NCBI GenBank assembly: GCA_963793645.1
Contig: CAWCAW010000006.1
Coordinates: forward strand, 496,001 to 560,000
Reading direction: 5' to 3'
DNA from: CAWCAW01 sp963793645
GTDB taxonomy: Bacteria; Actinomycetota; Acidimicrobiia; Acidimicrobiales; UBA8190
Length of the DNA: 64,000 nucleotides
The number at the start of each line of letters is the position of its first letter. Positions within the stretch are counted from its first letter, which is position 1. The position numbers and the translations under genes are program-made. Shown piece by piece: positions 8,918 to 16,727 of the stretch. The notes beneath the pieces are model-generated. The model was not told the origin of the DNA and did no database searches. It saw only the letters and a program-made list of their open reading frames with translations.

Positions 8918-9172
8918 GTGGATGTCCACAGGTCGGCCAGGCGCCACGGAATTGGCGACGAAGACATTCGCCACGCTCTGGACCACGCCGTCGTGGTCGT
9001 GGACCTCGAGCCGGAGGCCGATCCACCGAAACTTCTCGTCATCGGCCCGGACCGCTCCGGCAACCTACTCGAGGTGATCGCGCTCGACCTGGCCGACGAG
9101 TTGCTGGTGATTCATGCCATGGCGCTCCGTAAGGAGTACCTAGGACTGCTGCCCAGGGAAAGTGATGACTGA
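8918..9172 (+). CDS. Toxin-like small protein, TA pair 1
   Basis: About 84 residues: VDVHRSARRHGIGDEDIRHA, then LLVIGPDRSGNLLEVIAL and LVIHAMALRKEYLGLLP. The same pattern (H-G-x-x-x-E-D-x-x-H-A, then L-x-x-G-P-D-x-x-G-x-x-LEV, then HAM-x-x-R-x-x-Y-LLP) occurs in the proteins at 15755-15988 and, frameshifted, at 26522-26763. Each precedes a ribbon-helix-helix gene with overlapping start, the usual layout of a type II toxin-antitoxin operon. I do not recognise the named toxin family; a BrnT-like ribonuclease fold is one possibility. The start is chosen downstream of the palindrome; the frame is open to 8891. Confidence 0.6.
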   Translation: MDVHRSARRHGIGDEDIRHALDHAVVVVDLEPEADPPKLLVIGPDRSGNLLEVIALDLADELLVIHAMALRKEYLGLLPRESDD

Positions 9173-9440
9173 GAAGACTTACAAGACCCGAACTGGCAGG
9201 GTCCTCACCGACGCTGATGTCGATGCCATGGCGGAGGATGCCGAACGAGGTTACGACCCTGCTGTCCTCAAGACCCGTAGGCGAGGACGGCCCATGCTTG
9301 GTAGCGCGCCGTCGGAGGTCGTGCCAGTACGGCTCGATCCCGACCTCAGACAAGCAGTCGAAGAACGGGCCGCGACGGAGCACACGACGACGAGTGAGAT
9401 CATCCGCCTGGCACTTCGGCAGTTCCTCGACGTGGCCTGA
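9165..9440 (+). CDS. Ribbon-helix-helix antitoxin-like protein, TA pair 1
   Basis: A 91-residue protein. The C-terminal half is a ribbon-helix-helix DNA-binding domain: VVPVRLDPDLRQAVEERAATEHTTTSEIIRLALRQFL in segments, with the beta-strand VPVRLD and the helix ending TTTSEIIRLALRQFL. The N-terminal half has DADVDAMAEDAERGYDP, a segment also seen in the partner antitoxins here. The ATG lies inside the end of the toxin-like gene (8-bp overlap), so the two are cotranscribed. It probably neutralises the partner and represses the operon. Confidence 0.72.
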   Translation: MTEKTYKTRTGRVLTDADVDAMAEDAERGYDPAVLKTRRRGRPMLGSAPSEVVPVRLDPDLRQAVEERAATEHTTTSEIIRLALRQFLDVA

Positions 9441-9512
9441 CTGCCGTGTGCCAAGAAAGCCAGTACGTGCCGTGATCAGCCATGGAGCTAGCAAGCTTGC
9501 GGTCACAAATAT

Positions 9513-9666
9513 GTGGGAAAACGAGAGCAACAGCGTGGGAAATGCCCAGGCGCGAGGTTGCCTCCGTCCCTGGTGAGCGGGGTTTTGTCGGCGGCCCACC
9601 GACCGACCGACCGACCGACCGACCGAGGGCTCCCGACAAAACTCGGTGCGTCGCGTCGACAAAACC
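9513..9666 (+). repeat. Dispersed structured repeat, copy 1 (longest)
   Basis: GTGGGAAA boxes at 9513 and 9535 are 22 bp apart. GTTTTGTCG starts at 9582, 47 bp after the second box, and is followed by GGCGGCCCACC. About seven tandem GACC units come next, then CGACAAAAC at 9634 and 9657, 23 bp apart. Either can pair with the GTTTTGTCG box. It begins 72 bp after the stop of the antitoxin-like gene. Four relatives lie at 16097, 27106, 30622 and 40321, all on the + strand. Confidence 0.85.
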
Positions 9667-9929
9667 CCTACCGATTGATTCCCGAGGTCGCGGGCCTGCG
9701 AACAAGACGTCAGAATCGAGCGCGATCCACACGAATAGTCGGGCTGGGTGACGTGTATCTGGCGTTGCAAGTCGCGCGTCCCTGAATACGGAACGCGCCG
9801 AAGCAGGGGCTAGCGCCCCCTGTGGCAGGCGGTGATCACGACCGATCTCGGCTCAGCGGCGACCGACTGCGATCGCGGGTTCGGGCTTATCTGGCACCGG
9901 TGGAGCCCGGTCCGGGGGCGCATCCTTGT
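9667..9929. other. Non-coding stretch between repeat copy 1 and the XRE gene
   Basis: No coding frame with recognisable content was found. A modest inverted repeat (CAGGGG, then CCCCTG) near 9804-9822 could be a weak terminator. Nothing else stands out. Confidence 0.3.
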
Positions 9930-10370
9930 CTAATGGGACGGGACTGAATACGTGACTTGCTGCTCAATTTCTACTTCGAGCGCGTCAGCAACTTGCTGAA
10001 GACGGTCGAGACTAACGCCCGCGTAGTTTGTCGATTCATAACGCTGGACTTGTTGCTCCGGGATGTTCAGCCTGCTTGCAAGTTCCTTTTGGCTCAGATG
10101 AGCCGCGATCCTGGCCTCGATCAAGGCAAGAGCCACGCCGGCCAATGTCGTGAACACTCGTGCCCGAATCTCGCCGCGGCGGAGGCGCTCGTATTCCGCG
10201 ATCTGATCGTGCAACTCCTCGAGCTGACTACGGATACCCTCCTGCATCGCGGCGTGGATTCGGGGGTCAACGGTCGCGCTCGGGTCGCGGTTCTTCGCAG
10301 CCTCGAATCCTTCTTGCAACCTCTTGGCCGCCGTCTTCGTCATTTTGTACTGACGCTCATTCGTAATCAT
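9930..10370 (-). CDS. XRE-family HTH protein (antitoxin-like)
   Basis: About 146 residues. The N-terminus is helical (MITNERQYKMTKTAAKRLQE), and the middle forms a likely coiled coil (IRSQLEELHDQIAEYERLRRGE). The C-terminal XRE helix-turn-helix is SQKELASRLNIPEQQVQRYE with SLDRLQQVADAL behind it. The start is set at the ATG of MITNERQY; the longer open frame to 10676 is an artefact of the frameshifted upstream gene. It overlaps the end of the DUF6932-like gene. That pair is frequently seen together and is suspected to act as a toxin-antitoxin-like unit, which is inference. Confidence 0.75.
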   Translation of the reverse strand: MITNERQYKMTKTAAKRLQEGFEAAKNRDPSATVDPRIHAAMQEGIRSQLEELHDQIAEYERLRRGEIRARVFTTLAGVALALIEARIAAHLSQKELASRLNIPEQQVQRYESTNYAGVSLDRLQQVADALEVEIEQQVTYSVPSH

Positions 10371-10786
10371 GACAACACTCCTAGATCTACTGCAACGATC
10401 CCTTTTGGGTTTCCAATCCCGGTCCACTTGGAAGAAATCGAGGAATGACGTTCCATCGGGGTCAGCGCCTGCCTCGGCAGGGAAGAGTTCGCCCCCAAAC
10501 TTTGCCTTCTGAGCTGCACGTCGATCAGCGAACTCGAGCAACACGGGATCCAGTCTGTCTGGGTCGACCCCCGACGCCTCCCAGCACCCATCGAAGTCTC
10601 CCGGAATTTCCTTTGCCGTCACGAAACTCCCATCGATATATGCCCTCCGACACCCAGCACTCCCAAGTGAGTCCAAGGCACGTTTGAGTCCTTCCAGCAG
10701 TTCCCGGCGCCAAGGTGTGTGGCGCCGAACCGATCAGCCAGTTCGTCCCACGTCGCCGTGTGAACGCCGGGCGGTAGATTTCCCAT
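10367..10786 (-). pseudogene. DUF6932-like protein with two frameshifts
   Basis: Read across frames, the minus strand encodes MGNLPPGVHTATWDELADRF, then RRELLEGLKRALDSLGSAG, CRRAYIDGSFVTAKEIPGDFD, AAQKAKFGGELFPAEA and GNPKGIVAVDLGVLS. The order matches DUF6932-type proteins, which have a nucleotidyltransferase-like character. A frame change near 10705-10715 and another near 10400-10420 break it. A ribosome-binding site (GAGGGAATGGG) precedes the ATG at 10786. Its 3' end overlaps the XRE gene. It is either a decayed partner gene or a gene with sequencing errors. Confidence 0.6.
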
Positions 10787-11128
10787 TCCCTCCTCGAACT
10801 CGGGGATGACAACACATCAATATAGTTGTGTCGTCTGGGCTAGTCAAGGCCCCCCGAACGGGTGTTCGATCATATCCTGGGGACTAGTCACTTGATGGAC
10901 CGACCACACCAGAAAGCCAATCAGGACCAGCCACAGGCTGACGATTCGGACGCCACGCCCACTTGCTGGAGGTCCGAATGGAGGCAGATGGAGCCTCCGG
11001 GACGGAAAACCTTGGCAAGGTTTCAAGGGGCCTTTAGTCCTGGTCAGGTGTGATATTGCGTACCATCGCTCGCGCTTCCGTCCCTGGTCAGAGGGCCTAT
11101 TCCGACACGGAATGTGTTAGTTTCACGT

Positions 11129-11329
11129 ATGGAACATGAGTCGGAGGCCCCCGACATGACTGCCCGGAAGCGTGTCAGCCGTCGTGCCCATAAAGCTGCC
11201 TCAAAGGGGGCAGAGAGGCTGTCACTGCGCCCCCTTAGCTTTGAACAGGCCCTGAAGGGCGCGCTTGCGACGCAAGCAGCCCAGGACGACCCGGGAGAGG
11301 ACAAGGAGGAAGCACGTGGCACTGTATGA
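11129..11329 (+). CDS. Small basic passenger protein of the IS1595 transposon
   Basis: About 66 residues beginning MEHESEAPDMTARKRVSRRA. The N-terminal half is rich in Lys/Arg (HKAASKGAERLSLRPLSFEQ) and the C-terminal tail is acidic (DDPGEDKEEARG). There is no signal peptide or membrane segment. Its 3' end overlaps the next small gene (GTG at 11316), suggesting one transcript. I do not recognise a family. The charge pattern could fit a nucleic-acid-binding accessory protein, but that is a guess. Confidence 0.5.
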   Translation: MEHESEAPDMTARKRVSRRAHKAASKGAERLSLRPLSFEQALKGALATQAAQDDPGEDKEEARGTV

Positions 11330-11519
11330 ACCGCAAGAACAACTGATTCCTCTGTCGACCCCCCGCTCCCGGGAATCGCACTCAGAGAGAGTGGCTTCTC
11401 AGATGGAACAGGTCGAGGCGGCGCTCGCTGACGGTTCGATTTGGAAGACGCCCTCCATCCGGGAACAGCTCGCTTCGGGCCTCGACGGCCTGGAAGGTGG
11501 CGACACGCACCGGGAGTAG
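11316..11519 (+). CDS. Small hypothetical passenger protein
   Basis: About 67 residues starting at a GTG within the end of the preceding gene, with AAGGAGGAAG as ribosome-binding site. Contains ERVASQMEQVEAALADGSIW and REQLASGLDGLEGGD, mostly helical and acidic. No known family is recognised. Its position between two overlapping small genes supports a three-gene passenger operon in the transposon. Confidence 0.5.
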   Translation: MALYEPQEQLIPLSTPRSRESHSERVASQMEQVEAALADGSIWKTPSIREQLASGLDGLEGGDTHRE

Positions 11520-11817
11520 CCTGACCCGTGCGGTGAACAACTTTGTCGTATTCCTTCCGGAACCGAACGCGGTCATCGACTGGATGAGGCAGGGCCAAAC
11601 CATTCCCGTAATAGAGGACATGGTTGCGTGGCTTGAATCCATAGAGTCGAACGGCCCACCCGAAGTCATCGCTTATGGCCGTGGCGACGGGATGCCTCTG
11701 GCCGAAGGGCCGAACTCAGAACTCGTTGAGTTCTACGCCGTGTGGCGGGAACCTGGCATCGGCCCGCCATACGGGGCCGTCGTGGTCCTCAAGATTTACT
11801 CCCTCCCGAGTGCCTGA
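11497..11817 (+). CDS. Hypothetical passenger protein of the transposon
   Basis: About 106 residues, starting at a GTG overlapping the previous gene (an alternative GTG lies at 11533). The sequence includes FVVFLPEPNAVIDWMRQGQT, WLESIESNGPPEVIAYGRG and EFYAVWREPGIGPPYGAVVV, predicting a small alpha/beta protein. No motif is recognised. It ends 8 bp before the convergent P63C-domain gene and is the third member of the putative passenger operon. Confidence 0.5.
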   Translation: MATRTGSSLTRAVNNFVVFLPEPNAVIDWMRQGQTIPVIEDMVAWLESIESNGPPEVIAYGRGDGMPLAEGPNSELVEFYAVWREPGIGPPYGAVVVLKIYSLPSA

Positions 11818-11824
11818 ACGGACT

Positions 11825-12868
11825 TCAACCCTCTTCGTCCTCTTCCTCAGGGATGACCAGAGGAAGCCGTTCTTGCGGTGGCGGGAACGCGCGTTCAAAT
11901 AGGTCCTGAAACTCGGCCTTGTTGTGGGAGATCCGCATCAGCGTTGTCACGGTGGAAATCTGCTTGTCCAAGTGAGGGCTACCCGTGTCGGCTGTGAGGA
12001 ACTGGTGGAAGTGGTTCGGTCGGTTGCCGTGCGCATTGCGGGGGTTCAATCGGCGCAACTCGTCGAGCACGCCATGGGGTAGCTCGTCATAGATGTACTT
12101 GTTGATCAGCTTGCCCACGTAGGGCGTGCGCTTAGCCGTGCCGGGCCGGTAATCCCACCGCTGCATGCGGTAAACCTGCCGGAAAAACTCGTCGGGGAAT
12201 GTCTTCGTCCACTTGCGCAGCTCGGGCAGCACGTAGGCATCAAGAATGCGTTGCAGCTCGCCGCGGGCTCTGACTTCTTCATAACCAGTGGCCTCGTCGA
12301 CCAGTGCGATGATTCCGACTCGGGCGAGGCCGCGTACCAGGATCTCAGCGGCTTCCGCTGCCGGTTGCTGGCTATCCAAGAGATCGTCTTCGTTGCGGGC
12401 ATCCAGGTACACCTCGCAAACCTGGGGCAACAGGTCTGCGCGATAGCCGACGGACTTGGCACCCTTGACGGTGCGGTAGGGGATCGTGTCCCGTAGATCG
12501 GCCTCCAGCTCGCGAGAGACGTAGCTCCGAAGGTTGGCGGCAAACAACACGATCCCACCTCCCTCGGCGCCCTTTGGCCTCCGGGAGCGTCCAAGGGCCG
12601 TCAGGAGCGTGCCCTGGTTGATGATGCGAGTCCCGTCCTCAAGAACGGCGCAGCCGAGGGTTTGGGCACCGATCTGAATCGTTCCGTCGTGGGATGCCTG
12701 CTGGACCGCCGTGCCCCACCGGGCCTCAGCGGCGCGACGGGCTCCCTCACTTCGTGCCTGGGGGGACAGGCTCTGGGCTCTGGCCTTCCCACCCTCACTG
12801 GCGCCTCTTTTCGCCAGGGCCTTGGCGGCTTCACTGATCTTCGTTGGACGGCGGCGGGGAGTGGGCAT
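11825..12868 (-). CDS. P63C-domain protein, transposon passenger
   Basis: A 347-residue protein. The N-terminus is basic and low in complexity (PRRRPTKISEAAKALAKRGA). The middle contains LRSYVSRELEADLRDTIPYR and LPQVCEVYLDARNEDDLL. The C-terminal part matches the P63C domain known from phage-like proteins: LPELRKWTKTFPDEFFRQVY, YVGKLINKYIYDELPHGVL, FHQFLTADTGSPHLDKQI and TLMRISHNKAEFQDLFERAF. The biochemical role of P63C is unknown. It lies inside the IS1595 transposon in opposite orientation to the other genes, so it moves with the element. Confidence 0.8.
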   Translation of the reverse strand: MPTPRRRPTKISEAAKALAKRGASEGGKARAQSLSPQARSEGARRAAEARWGTAVQQASHDGTIQIGAQTLGCAVLEDGTRIINQGTLLTALGRSRRPKGAEGGGIVLFAANLRSYVSRELEADLRDTIPYRTVKGAKSVGYRADLLPQVCEVYLDARNEDDLLDSQQPAAEAAEILVRGLARVGIIALVDEATGYEEVRARGELQRILDAYVLPELRKWTKTFPDEFFRQVYRMQRWDYRPGTAKRTPYVGKLINKYIYDELPHGVLDELRRLNPRNAHGNRPNHFHQFLTADTGSPHLDKQISTVTTLMRISHNKAEFQDLFERAFPPPQERLPLVIPEEEDEEG

Positions 12869-13039
12869 AGCGACCCTTTCGTGCTCGGGTACGCATAGCT
12901 TATAAGGTCCGCTGGGACGAATTCGTCGACGACTGTTTATGCAGTTCAGATGGGATTTTAGTGGCCTAAAGCCGCCAAGTCGTCGACCATGCGTGCCCGC
13001 CTACGCATCACCGTTACACCCTCCTGCCAAAGTGACGGC

Positions 13040-14047
13040 ATGGAGATGAACATTTGCTCGCTCGCCCCCTACTTCTCGGACGAGGCGGCTGCCTGGGGAC
13101 TGTTGGAGTCTCTTCGGTGGCCTAACGGTCCCGAGTGCCCCCACTGTGGCGAAGTTGACCGGGCGACCTACCTCAAGCCCAGGGACGGCCAGCGGACCAC
13201 CTCGACGGGCAAGGTGAGCTACCGGCGCCTCTGGAAGTGCCAAGCCTGCAAGCGCAAGTTCTCGGTTCTCGTCGGGTCGATCTTCGAGGACTCCAAGGTC
13301 CCGCTCTCCAAGTGGCTCATGGCGTTCTACCTCCTAACCGCCAGCAAGAACGGGGTTGCCGCCTATGAGCTTCACCGGACGCTTGGCGTCACGAACAAGA
13401 CCGCCTGGTTCATGTTCCACCGTATCCGCGAGGCGATGAAGGCGGGTCCCCTGGCCGACATGCTCCGCGGCACGATCGTGGCCGACGAGACCTACATCGG
13501 CGGCGATCCGAGGCGCATGAATGCCACGACCCGTGCCCGTTGGGAGCAACGTCGAGACACCCCCTTCAATGGCAGGGAGGGTCGATCGGATAAGGCTGCA
13601 ATCCTCAGCCTCATCAACGCCGAGTCAGGCGTGGTCCGTTCTCAGGTCGTACCCCGGGTCGACGGTTCCAACCTCCGTAAAGCCATGTCCGAGCAGGTCG
13701 ACATGGCTGGCAGTCGGCTCTGGACTGACGAGGGCAGCTGGTACAGGCACATCGGCCAGGAGTTCATCGAACACGCCACCGTCAATCACAACGAGAAGCA
13801 ATACAAGGGCGCCCAAGGCCAGACCACAAACCAGGCTGAGAGCTACTTCTCCCAGCTCAAGCGGAGCCTGGACGGGACCCATCACCGCGTGAGCAAGGAG
13901 CACTTGCCCCGGTATCTAGCAGAGCACGACTTTCGGTACTCGACTCGCCAGCTCTCCGACTCGGACCGCATGGTCCAACTCATGGGTCAGACGGGTGGTC
14001 GTCGGTTGACCTACCGCACCGTCAAAGCAGGCAGGTCCATCAAGTGA
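13040..14047 (+). CDS. IS1595-family (ISXO2-like) transposase
   Basis: About 335 residues. The N-terminal zinc ribbon is CPHC (residues about 33-36) with CQAC about 36 residues later. Then comes an HTH-like segment (KNGVAAYELHRTLGVTNKTA) and the DDE/N-type core: IVADETYIGG, VDGSNLRKAMSEQ, LWTDEGSWYRHIGQEF and the typical TTNQAESYFSQLKRSLDGTH. The ATG at 13040 gives MEMNICSLAPYFSDEAAAW, the normal family N-terminus; the frame is open to 12989. The stop lies 9 bp before the right end of the transposon. Confidence 0.93.
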   Translation: MEMNICSLAPYFSDEAAAWGLLESLRWPNGPECPHCGEVDRATYLKPRDGQRTTSTGKVSYRRLWKCQACKRKFSVLVGSIFEDSKVPLSKWLMAFYLLTASKNGVAAYELHRTLGVTNKTAWFMFHRIREAMKAGPLADMLRGTIVADETYIGGDPRRMNATTRARWEQRRDTPFNGREGRSDKAAILSLINAESGVVRSQVVPRVDGSNLRKAMSEQVDMAGSRLWTDEGSWYRHIGQEFIEHATVNHNEKQYKGAQGQTTNQAESYFSQLKRSLDGTHHRVSKEHLPRYLAEHDFRYSTRQLSDSDRMVQLMGQTGGRRLTYRTVKAGRSIK

Positions 14048-14149
14048 CTAGTCCCCCATATCCTCGACCAACGAGGAGCCGGGCTCAGCGTCATCTTGTT
14101 CTTGTGTCGTGCCCCGGAGGTTCTCCGGACTGCCTAACGCCGGTATCTA

Positions 14150-15308
14150 GTGCGGTGACATCTAAATAGCGCGCGATTGCTTGACGGTCTCAAGGGCCAC
14201 CCGACCGCGGCGGACCTTGGTGATGATCTGCTTGGCCGTCTTGGTCCAGATGAACGGGGTGGGGTCCTCATTGTTGTGGGCGATGTAGCTCTCGATCGCT
14301 TCGACGAGGTGAGAAACACTGCCGAAACTGCCGCGCCGGATCCGTTTGGTCGTGATCTCGCCGAACCACCGTTCGACCATGTTCAGCCAGGAAGAACTCG
14401 TCGGGGTGAAGTGAAAATGGAAGCGCTTGTGCTTCTCGAGCCACGCCACCACATCAGGATGCTTGTGGGTGGCGTAGTTGTCGAGGATGACGTGGACTTC
14501 TTTGCTCCTCGGAACCTCCCGGTCGATCAGGCGTAAGAAGGCCAGGAACTCTCCGTGACGGTGCCGTGAGAAGCACTGGCCGATGAGCTCACCGGTGAGG
14601 ACATTGAGAGCGGCGAACAAGGTGGTGGTCCCGTGGCGCTTGTAGTCGTGGGTGACCGTGCCCGGGCGGCCCTGTTTCATGGGCAGGCTTTGCTGGGAGC
14701 GATCGAGGGCTTGGATCTGGGACTTCTCGTCGAAGCTGAGCACGATGGCCCCGTCGGGCGGGTTCATATAGAGGCCCACCACGTCGATCAGCTTGGACTC
14801 GAAGTTGGGGTCGTTCGAAACCTTGAAGGTCTTGACCAGATGAGGCTTGATGCCACGCGCCTTCCACTCCCGCTGCACCGTCGTCCGTGACAACCCACAG
14901 TGTTCGGCCATGGTGCGGTTCGACCAGTGGGTGGCATCGGGAGGCGTGCTGTGCAGGGTGTCGCTGATCATCTGGTCGATCTGACCCTGGCTGATGACCG
15001 GCTTGCGCCCCCGGCCTTCGTGCACCTCGCCCACCCAGTCGACCCCGTCTGCCTCGAAGTGGCTACGCCACTGAAGGACGGTCGAACGCGACACCCCGAG
15101 CACCTCGGCGATTTTGATGTTCGCCACACCGTCTGCGGCCATCAACAGGCCTTTGGCCTCGCGCACGGCACGGTGGGGCAACGAGACGCTCCCTGCTATG
15201 TCCTCGAGAGACGCTCTTTCCTTCTTGGTGAGATGCAGTGGTGCAGCAGGTGGATGGGCCATGGACACAGCCTACATCTACTGCGCGACTATTTACATGT
15301 CACTGCAC
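14150..15308 (-). mobile_element. IS630-family element (1159 bp)
   Basis: The ends are GTGCGGTGACATCTAAATAG on the left and, read inward from the right, GTGCAGTGACATGTAAATAG, 18 of 20 identical. A TA dinucleotide flanks each side (14148-14149 and 15309-15310), as expected for TA-targeting IS630/Tc1 elements. It lies 86 bp to the right of the IS1595 transposon. Confidence 0.9.
14162..15262 (-). CDS. IS630-family transposase
   Basis: About 366 residues. The N-terminal HTH/homeodomain-like region includes GVANIKIAEVLGVSRSTVLQ and a second HTH, MAEHCGLSRTTVQREWKARG. The DDE core shows VLSFDEKSQIQALDRSQQ (first D), EVHVILDNYATHKHPDVVAW (second D) and TPTSSSWLNMVERWFGEITT (final E), a textbook IS630 signature. 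I use the ATG at 15262; a start two codons upstream is also open. The reading frame is intact. Confidence 0.93.
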   Translation of the reverse strand: MAHPPAAPLHLTKKERASLEDIAGSVSLPHRAVREAKGLLMAADGVANIKIAEVLGVSRSTVLQWRSHFEADGVDWVGEVHEGRGRKPVISQGQIDQMISDTLHSTPPDATHWSNRTMAEHCGLSRTTVQREWKARGIKPHLVKTFKVSNDPNFESKLIDVVGLYMNPPDGAIVLSFDEKSQIQALDRSQQSLPMKQGRPGTVTHDYKRHGTTTLFAALNVLTGELIGQCFSRHRHGEFLAFLRLIDREVPRSKEVHVILDNYATHKHPDVVAWLEKHKRFHFHFTPTSSSWLNMVERWFGEITTKRIRRGSFGSVSHLVEAIESYIAHNNEDPTPFIWTKTAKQIITKVRRGRVALETVKQSRAI

Positions 15309-15358
15309 TAGACGAATCTGCTGCTCGTCCTACGTGCGAGACTAAGCGGTGGCGAACT

Positions 15359-15384
15359 TGTGGGTGCCGAAAACCTCATCCGGG
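15359..15384 (+). repeat. Solo family B IS end
   Basis: TGTGGGTGCCGAAAACCTC followed by ATCCGGG matches the end of the complete family B IS, but no transposase follows. It lies 108 bp from the antitoxin gene of TA pair 2. Most likely a relic of a deleted copy. Confidence 0.6.
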
Positions 15385-15491
15385 CCTGCCTACCAGGACT
15401 TTCTCACCACCCAGTTGCGACCCGTAGTGCCCGAATATTGGATCGCACCGTTGAGTGGGAGTTTCTGGTCCCTGGGGCCAGCGCGGAGGCG

Positions 15492-15758
15492 TCAGCTCGC
15501 CAGGTACTGCTCGAGGGCACGGCGGATGACCTCGCTGGTCGTTGTGTGCTCCTCGCTCGCCCGGGAGTCCAGTGCCCGCCGTACGTCGGGGGGGAGACGC
15601 ACGGCGGTCAGTCCGGCCGGTTCGTCGCCGAGCGGGGGCCGCCCGACGCGGCGGCGCAGCCGGGACGGGTCGAGCCCCGCCTCGGCTTTCTGCTCGGCGT
15701 GCTCCCAGAACTCGTCGTCCATCGTCTGGCCGGTGTTCGCCTTTTGGGGTTCGGTCAT
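15492..15758 (-). CDS. Ribbon-helix-helix antitoxin-like protein, TA pair 2
   Basis: An 88-residue protein. The C-terminus is a ribbon-helix-helix domain (LTAVRLPPDVRRALDSRASE, then HTTTSEVIRRALEQYLAS) very close to the antitoxin of pair 1 (HTTTSEIIRLALRQFLDVA). The N-terminal region DDEFWEHAEQKAEAGLDPSR probably contacts the toxin. It overlaps the toxin-like gene by 4 bp, so they form one operon. Likely autorepressor and antitoxin. Confidence 0.7.
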   Translation of the reverse strand: MTEPQKANTGQTMDDEFWEHAEQKAEAGLDPSRLRRRVGRPPLGDEPAGLTAVRLPPDVRRALDSRASEEHTTTSEVIRRALEQYLAS

Positions 15759-15988
15759 GGCAGAAGCCTCCTGTACTTGCGCCGCATGGGCATGGCGTGG
15801 AAGGCGATCTCCTCACCCTGCTCGTCGACAGCCGTCATGACTTCCAAGATGGTGCCGGCGGTGTCAGGTCCGAGATAGAGGATGTAGGGATCGTCGAGGT
15901 CGTCATAAACAGCAAGCGCGTTGGTGATGGCATGCAAGACATCTTCCGGGTTACAGCCATGCTTGAAAGCAGAGTTCCGGATCTCCAC
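15755..15988 (-). CDS. Toxin-like small protein, TA pair 2
   Basis: About 77 residues: VEIRNSAFKHGCNPEDVLHA, ILYLGPDTAGTILEVMTAV and IAFHAMPMRRKYRRLLP. The three blocks align with the toxin-like protein of pair 1, so the two loci are paralogous. The GTG at 15988 is chosen because it aligns with the pair 1 start and a TATACAAT -10-like sequence lies only about 8 bp upstream, which would give a leaderless or near-leaderless mRNA. The frame is open to 16048. Confidence 0.6.
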   Translation of the reverse strand: MEIRNSAFKHGCNPEDVLHAITNALAVYDDLDDPYILYLGPDTAGTILEVMTAVDEQGEEIAFHAMPMRRKYRRLLP

Positions 15989-16096
15989 CAGAAATATTGT
16001 ATAACGAAACCCTTCGAACAGAGCAGCCGTGTGGGGGCCGGAACTCAACCGGGCCGGTGACCTGCGCTTCTCCCACCTAGTTGCTTACGCAAGTAC

Positions 16097-16227
16097 GTGG
16101 GAAAACGAGAGGTATAGCGTGGGAAATAGCTTTCGAAGGAGCGGGTGTCTTGACAGGTCAAGGGGGTTTTGTCGTCAGCCCACCCAAGGGCTGTCGACAA
16201 AATCGGTGGCCTCGCGTCGACAAAACC
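16097..16227 (+). repeat. Dispersed structured repeat, copy 2
   Basis: GTGGGAAA boxes at 16097 and 16119 (22 bp apart), GTTTTGTCG at 16166 (47 bp after the second), then CGACAAAAT at 16195 and CGACAAAAC at 16218 (23 bp apart). GGTTTTGTCGTCAGCCC can fold onto GGGCTGTCGACAAAATC as a long hairpin. The GACC tandem of copy 1 is absent, shortening the loop by 23 bp. It lies upstream of TA pair 2. Confidence 0.85.
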
Positions 16228-16511
16228 AAGGAAATCAGTACTCGGGCTCATGGATGAGTCCTCGCATCCATCAAGCGCGTTGCAGGGCGCCGGCTGAATC
16301 GGTCAGCGAGCGGCGTTGTCACGACAACCACGACACCGGCGGAGCCAATCGACCGCGTTCGGGCCCGAGCTGTCTTCGGAGACGTCAGCGGTTACTCGGG
16401 GACCCTGGTGGCTCGGGTCCATGGGGTGTTGTCCTCGATACCGGATACCAATCGCTGACGGGCCTGCTGAGCCTGCGACGAGGCCGGGCCCGGGACAGCC
16501 TCTGTCCGACC
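16228..16511. other. Non-coding stretch left of nested IS copy A2
   Basis: No recognisable gene. A short palindrome GTTGTC-AC-GACAAC lies near 16315. The stretch ends at a family A-like terminus at 16512. Confidence 0.3.
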
Positions 16512-16727
16512 TGAAGGGTCCAAGAATTTCGACGAGGAACGTCCTGCGCAACTTCCTAGGAGGGACAGCTGGCGGTGAGGGACGGGGTGTAAACGCTGAT
16601 CGAAAAGGGGAGCACCTGAGACTCAGAACGCGCTGATCGAAAAGGGGAGCACCTGACCATCCCCGTGCTCGCTCGATCCCATTCACAGGCTTCTCGCCTG
16701 GGGTTCGAGCGAGTGGACGGGAGAAGG

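Larger units (their letters stand above)
10879..14056 (+). mobile_element. IS1595-family transposon with passenger genes (3178 bp)
   Basis: The left end reads GGGGACTAGTCACTTGATGG and the right end, read inward, is the same 20 bases. Both are flanked by the exact 8-bp direct repeat CATATCCT (10871-10878 and 14057-14064); IS1595 elements typically make 8-bp duplications. The transposase sits at the right end (13040-14047). Between it and the left end are three small + strand genes and a P63C-domain gene on the minus strand. The intact duplication indicates a single, probably recent insertion. Confidence 0.92.

Noticed and set aside
9597..9627. Tandem GACC units as a possible CRISPR-like or coding repeat
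   Set aside because: The unit is only 4 bp with no spacers. The frames over it (for example GRSVGRSVGR) have no other protein features, so it is a simple tandem within the larger repeat.
9513..9666. The dispersed repeat as integron attC sites
   Set aside because: The core sites GTTRRRY and RYYYAAC are not arranged as in attC, there is no cassette array, and no integron integrase is seen.
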